Assembly: GCA_016841825.1 (NCBI GenBank)
Contig: JAENYK010000002.1
Coordinates: 124,001-188,000 of the forward strand
Reading direction: 5' to 3'
Length of the DNA: 64,000 bases
DNA from: Halothermothrix sp.
GTDB taxonomy: Bacteria > Bacillota > Halanaerobiia > DY22613
Made by a program: the position numbers and the translations under genes. This document shows, in pieces, positions 57,674 through 64,000 of this stretch. How positions within the stretch are numbered: position 1 is the first letter of the stretch; each line of letters starts with the position of its first letter. The notes beneath the pieces were generated by a model. That model was not told the DNA's origin. It saw only the letters and a list, made by a program, of their open reading frames with translations, and ran no database searches.

Positions 57674-59541
57674 GCGAGAACAATAATAAAGGGAAGAACT
57701 CTCGCAATCGGAACAGACGTGGTGGGATGCATGGCCCGGGAGGTATGATGCGGGGAGGCGAAAAAGCCCGTGATTTTAAGGGAACAATGGGAAAATTAAT
57801 TAAACACTTGAGTGTTTATAAAATATCTATAATTACAGTATTGGTTTTCGCTGTTGCCAGTTCCGCGTTTTCTATAGTGGGTCCAAAGATTTTAGGTAAA
57901 GCTACAACCGAACTTTTTGAAGGCATTATGGCAAAAATTGCAGGTACAGGTAATATAGATTTTGACTATATCGGTAGAATTATTCTGACTCTAATTGGTT
58001 TATATCTGATTAGTGCTGCATTTCGTTATATCCAGGGTTGGATAATGTCGGGTGTTTCGATGAAGGTAAGTTATGGTTTTCGAAAAAACATCTCTGAGAA
58101 GATTAATCGGATGCCTCTCAAATATTTTGACAGTACGAACCATGGTGAAGTGTTGTCCCGGGTAACCAACGATGTTGATACACTTAGTCAGACGCTTAAT
58201 CAGAGTTTGAGTCAGATTATCACATCTGTGACCACGGTGATTGGTGTCCTAATTATGATGCTGAGTATTAGTTGGCGCATGACTCTGGTAGCTTTGGGAA
58301 TCATTCCTATCTCGATGATTCTCATTATGGTAATCGTGAAACATTCCCAGAAGTATTTTAAACAACAACAGGATTATCTGGGGAATGTAAATGGTCATGT
58401 TGAGGAGATGTATGGTGGACACGTAGTAATGAAAGCCTTTAATGGTGAGAAGAAAAGTGTTGAGCAGTTTGATGTGTTAAATGGTAGGTTATATGGTGCG
58501 GCATGGAAGTCACAGTTCTTGACCAGTATTATGATGCCTTTGATGAATTTTGTTGGCAATTTGGGCTATGTGGCTGTGAGTATTCTTGGAGGTTATCTGG
58601 CGGTTAAGAGTATGATTGAAGTTGGTGATATTCAGGCATTTATCCAGTATGTACGCCAATTTACTCAACCTATCTCTCAGATTGCTAATATATCTAATAT
58701 ACTTCAACAGACTGCCGCTTCGGCAGAACGGGTATTTGAGTTCTTAGAAGAGGATGAAGAAATACCTGAGTCTGCTAGTCCTGTGAAATTAGATAAGGTT
58801 GAAGGCAGTGTGGAGTTTAGAAATGTTCATTTCGGATACAATCCTGACAAACCTGTTATTAATGATTTCTCAGCTTCCATTAAACCAGGTCAGAAAGTAG
58901 CTATAGTTGGGCCTACAGGTGCGGGGAAAACAACTATCGTCAAGTTACTGATGAGATTTTATGACGTAAATGATGGTGCTATTTTGATTGATGGTCATGA
59001 TATTAGAGACTTTTTGCGGAATGATTTGCGTTCAGAGTTTGGTATGGTTCTTCAGGATACCTGGCTGTATAATGGAAGTGTAATGGAGAATATTCGTTAT
59101 GGTCGTCTTGATGCGACAGATGAAGAAGTAATTACTGCAGCCAAGGCAGCCCATGTGGATAGTTTTGTCCATACTTTACCACATGGTTATGATATGATCT
59201 TAAATGAGGAAGCAACTAATGTATCCCAGGGCCAGAAGCAGTTGATTACTATTGCCAGAGCTATACTTGCTGATCCAACAATTTTGATCTTCGATGAGGC
59301 TACCAGTTCAGTTGATACACGCACTGAGGTACAAATTCAAAAGGCTATGGATAACCTGATGCATAATCGTACTAGTTTTATCATCGCTCACCGTCTATCA
59401 ACGATCCGGGATGCAGACTTAATTCTTGTGATGAACCATGGAGACATTGTTGAGCAGGGTAAACATTTGGATCTCCTTGAACAAGGCGGTTTTTATGCTA
59501 ATCTGTATTATAGCCAATTTGAAGTATCGCAGGCGAGCTAG
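57670..59541 (+). CDS. ABC exporter half-transporter, catalytic subunit
   Basis: 623-residue partner of the preceding protein. A flexible N-terminal extension of about 45 residues rich in Asn, Arg, Gly and Met (N-R-N-R-R-G-G-M-H-G-P) comes before six helices and a nucleotide-binding domain with Walker A G-P-T-G-A-G-K-T-T, signature N-V-S-Q-G-Q-K-Q and a normal Walker B with Glu (L-I-F-D-E-A-T-S-S-V-D). The S-Q-G-Q signature is common in this class. ATG with AAAGGAGG upstream, overlapping the first subunit. Together they form a heterodimeric multidrug-type exporter under MarR control. Confidence 0.92.
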   Translation: MSENNNKGKNSRNRNRRGGMHGPGGMMRGGEKARDFKGTMGKLIKHLSVYKISIITVLVFAVASSAFSIVGPKILGKATTELFEGIMAKIAGTGNIDFDYIGRIILTLIGLYLISAAFRYIQGWIMSGVSMKVSYGFRKNISEKINRMPLKYFDSTNHGEVLSRVTNDVDTLSQTLNQSLSQIITSVTTVIGVLIMMLSISWRMTLVALGIIPISMILIMVIVKHSQKYFKQQQDYLGNVNGHVEEMYGGHVVMKAFNGEKKSVEQFDVLNGRLYGAAWKSQFLTSIMMPLMNFVGNLGYVAVSILGGYLAVKSMIEVGDIQAFIQYVRQFTQPISQIANISNILQQTAASAERVFEFLEEDEEIPESASPVKLDKVEGSVEFRNVHFGYNPDKPVINDFSASIKPGQKVAIVGPTGAGKTTIVKLLMRFYDVNDGAILIDGHDIRDFLRNDLRSEFGMVLQDTWLYNGSVMENIRYGRLDATDEEVITAAKAAHVDSFVHTLPHGYDMILNEEATNVSQGQKQLITIARAILADPTILIFDEATSSVDTRTEVQIQKAMDNLMHNRTSFIIAHRLSTIRDADLILVMNHGDIVEQGKHLDLLEQGGFYANLYYSQFEVSQAS

Positions 59542-59565
59542 ATTTGCTTATATCTTTTAGATATT

Positions 59566-59598
59566 GCGATAGGAGGATAATTCCTTCTGTCGCTTTTT
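59566..59598 (+). terminator. terminator of the marR-ABC operon
   Basis: GCGATAGGAGG (59566-59576) pairs imperfectly with CCTTCTGTCGC (59583-59593), then five T's. Confidence 0.72.
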
Positions 59599-59786
59599 AT
59601 TTATTTTAATTAAATATATTAAATAATTTACCACAAAGAGGATATTTATAAACTCTGAAGAATAAATTAGATAGAGGATCATAAAATATGTTTACAGTTT
59701 TGATATGGAGGTACTGTTTCTGTGGAAAATCCTGTCAATAAAAACTTTAAAAATAATGAAAATTGTTATCAAAGCCTTTTTAAAAG

Positions 59787-59917
59787 ATGAATTATAATAT
59801 TAAGTGCAACAATAAAAAAGTGACACATCAATCACGTTCTGTTATTGTAGTAAGTAACCACACTAACTAAATAAAGGATGTGATTAAATGAGTCACTATA
59901 CTTATCTTACTACAAAT
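59787..59917 (+). mobile_element. truncated IS30-like element (left end and transposase start)
   Basis: An ATG at 59888 after AAAGGATGTG begins M-S-H-Y-T-Y-L-T-T-N-E, which is how IS30-family transposases of clostridia and Halanaerobiales start; homology stops there and the frame closes after 24 codons. Upstream, the stretch ending ATATTAAGTGCAAC (to about 59812) looks like an IS30 terminal repeat. Only the left end is left. The exact left boundary is uncertain. Confidence 0.55.
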
Positions 59918-59919
59918 GA

Positions 59920-60144
59920 ATGCTGTTGTATGATGTCGGAAATACCTCGAGATTATTAGCTCATATGGAATTTATGGGATCTGGAGTTAAAACTGAATTC
60001 CAAATGCAAAAGATGATTGAGTCATCAGGTTTAAATGTGGGGTTAGAATTAACGAAACTAGGTATTGATATATCTAAGGAATTCTTTGTTAATGGTAAAG
60101 CTTTCATCTATGAAGATAACATGGTACACTTAATTGAAAATTAG
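59920..60144 (+). pseudogene. 74-codon fragment of unknown parent
   Basis: An open frame fused to the point where the IS30-like sequence stops. No ribosome site stands before its ATG. It encodes a mixed helical segment (Q-M-Q-K-M-I-E-S-S-G-L-N-V-G-L-E) ending F-V-N-G-K-A-F-I-Y-E-D-N. It looks like the 3' end of a gene cut by the insertion event; I cannot identify the parent. A terminator follows. Confidence 0.4.
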
Positions 60145-60161
60145 AATAAACTTACTATAAG

Positions 60162-60196
60162 AATCTCCCAAATTAAACCTTATTGGGGAGATTTTT
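60162..60196 (+). terminator. rho-independent terminator
   Basis: AATCTCCC (60162-60169) pairs with GGGAGATT (60186-60193), then T's; 18 bases after the fragment's stop codon, consistent with its being the tail of a former gene. Confidence 0.8.
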
Positions 60197-60355
60197 ATGT
60201 ATGAATAGAATATTATTTTGGGGGTTTTTCTTAAAAAAGTCCATCGGTTGTATTCTGAGATGGATTTTTTTCTGTTCCTCAGAATGTCGCACAAATTATC
60301 AAAAAATCAAAGTCATCATCTGGTATTATTAAAACAAGGTATGGGAGGGGTATTG

Positions 60356-61225
60356 ATGGGCTATCTGGATAAAGTCGAAAGGGTTATTAAGTATATCGAG
60401 GAGAATCTTACTTTAAAGATCGATCTAGAGGAGGTGGCAGAGCGGGCTTGCTTTTCCTTGTATCATTTTCATAAGGTTTTCCATGCCATAACCCAGACAA
60501 CAATTAAGGAATATATTCGAAAACGAAGATTAACAGAAGCGGCTTTGGAATTAATCAACACTGAAAAAAGAATAATTGATATAGCTTTTGACTATCAGTA
60601 TCAGTCTCAGGAGGCTTTTACCAGGGCTTTTAAAGAACTATTTGGCACTACCCCAGCCAGATACCGGAGAAGAAAAGAGCACTATATCATGCTGCAAAGA
60701 GAAGAGTTAACCGTAAACAGGTTAAAACACTTAAATGGAGGGATGACTTTGACACCGAAAATTGTCAACAAAGATGAATTTATGATCATTGGAGTGGAGT
60801 ATTATGGAACAAATCAGAATAATGAGATAGCTGAGCTATGGGGTGACTTTTCCAAAAGAATCCCCGAGATAAAAAACATAGTTAATCCTGGTACTAATCT
60901 TGGCGTGTGCGAACATGTTCCGGGGTTGACTGATGACAGTTCCTTTAGCTACATCATCTGTGTAGAGGTGGATTCTCTGGTTGAGATTCCACATGGAATG
61001 GTCGGGAAAAAGATTGCTGCTCAACAATATGCTGTATTTACTCATAAAGGATCAGCTGATAGTTTGAATGAGACATATCAGTATATCTATGGGAACTGGT
61101 TTTTAAAATCTGATTATGAACGCACAGAGGATCCTGATTTCGAACTGTATGATAAAAGATTTACTAATGCAGAGGATTCAGAAATGGATATCTATATCCC
61201 AATAAGGAGATTGAAAAAGATGTGA
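60356..61225 (+). CDS. AraC family regulator with GyrI-like effector domain
   Basis: 289-residue regulator of the Rob/BmrR-like type. N-terminal double helix-turn-helix (residues 5-105): D-L-E-E-V-A-E-R-A-C-F-S-L-Y-H-F-H-K-V-F and I-I-D-I-A-F-D-Y-Q-Y-Q-S-Q-E-A-F-T-R-A-F-K with the T-P-A-R-Y-R-R end. A GyrI-like small-molecule-binding domain follows (about 130-289), with the typical G-V-E-Y-Y-G and F-E-L-Y-D blocks. The ATG at 60356 has GGGAGGGG upstream; a longer frame exists but adds non-conserved sequence. Hydrophobic or cationic drugs are typical ligands. No divergent exporter is adjacent. Confidence 0.9.
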   Translation: MGYLDKVERVIKYIEENLTLKIDLEEVAERACFSLYHFHKVFHAITQTTIKEYIRKRRLTEAALELINTEKRIIDIAFDYQYQSQEAFTRAFKELFGTTPARYRRRKEHYIMLQREELTVNRLKHLNGGMTLTPKIVNKDEFMIIGVEYYGTNQNNEIAELWGDFSKRIPEIKNIVNPGTNLGVCEHVPGLTDDSSFSYIICVEVDSLVEIPHGMVGKKIAAQQYAVFTHKGSADSLNETYQYIYGNWFLKSDYERTEDPDFELYDKRFTNAEDSEMDIYIPIRRLKKM

Positions 61226-61435
61226 AGATTAAAAAATGCTGAGCAGTTGATGGTGATTATCGATTAAAAAGACGGTGTATATCGGCTTTTGTGTAAAATA
61301 ATCGTCTAAAGAAAAATATACCACAGCAGACAGGATATCGTTACCATACCAGAGAAATTATAAAAAATAACTATAGAGAAGCATGATTAATGCTAAATTT
61401 GGAGGGAAATTATTAGTCGAGGGAGGAGTCGGATA
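61226..61435. other. gene-free stretch
   Basis: About 210 AT-rich bases. Nothing recognised apart from the GGGAGGAG ribosome site of the following gene. Confidence 0.4.
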
Positions 61436-64000
61436 ATGTTTGGTAAAAAGAATCCTTTTTGCTGGAAGGGTTTGGTGATGGGGTTATTGATCCTGGGTAT
61501 AGTCTCATCCCTAATAGGGGTTGCTCGGGCTGAAGACTATGCTCAGATTAGTGGACATGAAAAGTTTAGAAATCTGCAATTCAGCGGTTATGGAAACTCA
61601 CTGGTTGCCAAGTATTATGATGCCAATGAAACGTATGTGGAATTTTGGAGAGTTGTTGGCTCAGATATAAAATTATTGGGTCAAGAGAAAATGAGTCAGT
61701 GGATAATAAATTCTGAGGGTTATAATATTACTATCTCGCCAGATGGTAGTAGATATGCTCTGAGGAATGATAAAGGTGATAAGATAGTCGTTAAAAAAAT
61801 GGATGGCAGTGTGATTAATACTTTTGATATTCCTCACTGGGTAGGGGTTATGGATTGCATATTAGCATTCACTCCAGATAACAGACGACTTATCTGTGGG
61901 ATTACTCCGATTATTGAATTAGTGAAGAATACAGAGTATACACAAAAAAGATATTTGCTGCTCTGGAATTTGGAGAATGGTAATTGTTTGGAATATGAGA
62001 TCCCCGATAATTATGCCAGAGCAAGTATGATAAAAATCTCCCCTGATGGTCAATATATTTCTACTTATGGATGGCATGAGGTTACCGGGAAAGGTAAATT
62101 ACAGGGCAAAGATGATCAAACTACATTGGTGAGGCTTTCTGACGGGTTTGGCGTTTCTGTCTTTAGGTTAGATGGAGATAAGATTGTTCCTGTAATTGAG
62201 GGGTTTATGCAGGATTATCAGAATGAAGATGAGGAGAAAGTTGGTTCATTCATGTTTTTACCCGATTCAGATCAGTGCCTGTTCGTTCAGGGTGGGGCGA
62301 CAAAGTTGGCCAAAATTATACCAGATCAGAATCAGAATTATCAGGTATGGGCTGCGGGACCAGTAAGTTTTTCGGATATGGCGGTCGGTCCGCAGGGTAG
62401 GTACTTATTCTATACTGACAAGACATATGATCCTGATAAGCGATTTATCCTGGAATATCAACAGATCAATACACAGTTTTCTAAAGTACAGGAAATCGAA
62501 TGGCCAGAAGAGAAGTCACCTAAAGATATTGTGTACAATATGGAGACTGGTGAATGGCTAGTGGCGGGAGAACAGTTATATAGACTTAAATCCAAAGCTA
62601 CTGGATTCATTATGGGTGAACCGGGTTCAATATTAGCTAAAGCTCAGGAGTTATTAGAAGTCGGATTTACCGGAGAAGCTATCCAGTTGATTAAAGATGC
62701 GATTATCGCAGAACCGGCGAAAGATATCTTTAAAAATACGGATTTTTATGCATTTCTGGCGCAAAAGTATCAACTAAGTCTGTATGAGATTGGTGATCTA
62801 TTATTGACACATCTGACTGAATTATTAAAAGGTGAAGTTCAATTAGGGATTGGTATCACTCCAAGCACTGCTCTGAACCAGATTCAGATGGGAGCGGCAA
62901 TTCAGAGTGTTCGGCAAGGTAGTCCGGCAGACCTGGCAGGGATCACTACTAATTGTAGTATTCAGAAGATTAATCAGCAGATAGTAAGAACGACTAAAGA
63001 TCTGGCACAGCTATATTCATTGCCTCCCGGGAGTCCGGTGGAAGTAATAGTGTATGATAGTGTTCTTCGGGATTTTGTTAATTTTAGCCTGAAGATGCAG
63101 TTAGGTTTTGTTGATCAGAGCTTATTCAATATTGCTATAATGCGTTTAGTGGACTATGCCATGTTAGCTGGTAATGCAGGTCAAGTTGAATGTATTCGTC
63201 AGGCTGAACAGATCTTTAAAGATTTACGAGAACAATATCCACTATCTACAGACTGGCAGCAGATTGGTAAGGTCGATATCTTATTGGAGGCTTATGCAAT
63301 CGCCATTGAGGAGAGTCCCGATGCGGCGTATAAGTATTTATTGCAGCATGATCGTCTGGATGCCCCTGGAGAGAGTTCGTTTGCCAGTTATTATCTGCTA
63401 AGATACTCTACATCCTGGTCTGTCTTCTATCAGGATAAGAAGAAGTTAGCTTATTTTCTGGGAAAACAGGCTTCTGAACTGCCAGCGGTAGAGTATATGA
63501 TTCCCGAAAAAGCAGATTATCCAGATATTCCCAGGGGAGTGATTCCGGATTTGGCTTCAGTTCAACAGAATCTGAAAACGGAGATAAGCGGACTGGCTAA
63601 TCAGGAGGAAGAGAATGTTCCTTATTTTCAGAAATTGATCTCAACCGGAAGCCCAGCAGAGATTAAAGCTGCAATCAACCTGGGCGAGGACGTCAATCAG
63701 AGATTTGACACATTTTTTGATTCCTTTTCAGTTTTACAGTGGGCGATTATGCAAAATCGTGAACCAGAGGTTATTCAACTCTTATTAGAGGAAGGAGCCA
63801 ACTGGGAGGAAGATATTTTGTTTGATGTCGTGAATTATAACAACCATTTTGCTGTTTTAGAACTATTCATTGATGCAGGTGCAGATGTCAGTTACACTGA
63901 TGAATGGAATACATCACCTCTAATTATCTGGGCAGTTAATCCGGGAGCAAATATTCAGGCTTCAAAAGAGATAGTAGAACGATTGATTGAGTTAGGCCAG
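61436..64000 (+). CDS. large exported beta-propeller / PDZ / ankyrin protein (3' end outside window)
   Basis: At least 855 residues, open to the end of the window. Signal peptide at about residues 13-32 (ending A-R-A). Residues 40-400 form repeated four-strand blocks with I-S-P-D-G and F-T-P-D-N turns, as in WD40/TolB-type propellers. Residues 465-545 are a PDZ domain (L-G-I-G-I-T, then V-R-Q-G-S-P-A-D-L-A-G-I). A helical part follows, and from about 740 on ankyrin repeats (A-A-I-N-L-G-E-D-V-N, V-I-Q-L-L-L-E-E-G-A-N, L-E-L-F-I-D-A-G-A-D-V). Probably a periplasmic or surface scaffold for protein-protein contacts. GGGAGGAG precedes the ATG. Function unknown. Confidence 0.82.
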   Translation, partial: MFGKKNPFCWKGLVMGLLILGIVSSLIGVARAEDYAQISGHEKFRNLQFSGYGNSLVAKYYDANETYVEFWRVVGSDIKLLGQEKMSQWIINSEGYNITISPDGSRYALRNDKGDKIVVKKMDGSVINTFDIPHWVGVMDCILAFTPDNRRLICGITPIIELVKNTEYTQKRYLLLWNLENGNCLEYEIPDNYARASMIKISPDGQYISTYGWHEVTGKGKLQGKDDQTTLVRLSDGFGVSVFRLDGDKIVPVIEGFMQDYQNEDEEKVGSFMFLPDSDQCLFVQGGATKLAKIIPDQNQNYQVWAAGPVSFSDMAVGPQGRYLFYTDKTYDPDKRFILEYQQINTQFSKVQEIEWPEEKSPKDIVYNMETGEWLVAGEQLYRLKSKATGFIMGEPGSILAKAQELLEVGFTGEAIQLIKDAIIAEPAKDIFKNTDFYAFLAQKYQLSLYEIGDLLLTHLTELLKGEVQLGIGITPSTALNQIQMGAAIQSVRQGSPADLAGITTNCSIQKINQQIVRTTKDLAQLYSLPPGSPVEVIVYDSVLRDFVNFSLKMQLGFVDQSLFNIAIMRLVDYAMLAGNAGQVECIRQAEQIFKDLREQYPLSTDWQQIGKVDILLEAYAIAIEESPDAAYKYLLQHDRLDAPGESSFASYYLLRYSTSWSVFYQDKKKLAYFLGKQASELPAVEYMIPEKADYPDIPRGVIPDLASVQQNLKTEISGLANQEEENVPYFQKLISTGSPAEIKAAINLGEDVNQRFDTFFDSFSVLQWAIMQNREPEVIQLLLEEGANWEEDILFDVVNYNNHFAVLELFIDAGADVSYTDEWNTSPLIIWAVNPGANIQASKEIVERLIELGQ

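Noticed and set aside
63174-63401. 75-codon frame at 63174
   Set aside because: It lies in another frame inside the large exported protein that is open from 61436 to the window end.

Overview
The window comes from a low-GC, anaerobic, fermentative bacterium that I infer to be a diderm Firmicute of the Halanaerobiales type. Pointers: pyruvate:ferredoxin oxidoreductase, two TRAP carboxylate transporters, Fur-controlled feo genes, lysine and cobalamin riboswitches, a DUF3231-like (spore-coat-type) protein, and an operon coding for an outer-membrane beta-barrel (C-terminal Phe), a LolA-like carrier and an MMPL pump, which only make sense with an outer membrane. The taxonomic call is an inference, not a database result. 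No tRNA, rRNA, CRISPR array or complete insertion sequence was seen.

Layout. 0-7 kb: tail of a taurine/nitrate-type ABC operon, then small regulatory units (MBL hydrolase; TetR plus alpha/beta hydrolase; PadR; HxlR back-to-back with a GNAT acetyltransferase), several with readable promoters and operators. 7-15 kb: a lipoprotein built of three identical 438-bp repeats, a 31-residue peptide gene, SDR oxidoreductase, NhaC-type antiporter, a secreted DUF3221-like protein and a DUF3231-like protein. 15-23 kb: cobalamin riboswitch plus cbiX, then two complete tandem lysine riboswitches in front of lysC-asd-dapA-dapB-dapH-aminotransferase (acetyl branch of diaminopimelate synthesis), then an RlmA-type methyltransferase.

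24-37 kb is the most unusual part. A textbook sigma-54 promoter (24140-24156) precedes a TRAP transporter, a LarA-type (nickel-pincer) racemase/epimerase homologue, two proteins I cannot place, four small proteins of which two look like molybdopterin-binding (MogA/MoeA-fold) domains, and a PAS-AAA+ sigma-54 activator. A four-subunit 2-oxoacid:ferredoxin oxidoreductase follows. This reads as a self-contained, activator-controlled pathway taking up a carboxylate or hydroxy acid and feeding an oxoacid to ferredoxin. A decayed copy of the 3' end of the activator gene and a repeated palindrome (AGTTGTCAACAACT) link this island to the next operon.

37-44 kb: a second TRAP transporter, an IlvD/Edd dehydratase, a second LarA homologue and a FadR-type GntR regulator; probably sugar-acid or hydroxy-acid catabolism. 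44-47 kb: feoA-feoA-feoB-FeoB-associated Cys-rich peptide with three Fur boxes. 47-54 kb: an exported alpha/beta hydrolase with two EF-hand loops inserted, then the leftward MMPL / LolA-like / beta-barrel / TPR operon with a divergent TetR regulator. 54-60 kb: MarR regulator and a heterodimeric ABC exporter with one degenerate ATP site. 60-64 kb: an IS30-like remnant, an AraC/GyrI-type regulator and the start of a large exported beta-propeller-PDZ-ankyrin protein that runs off the window.
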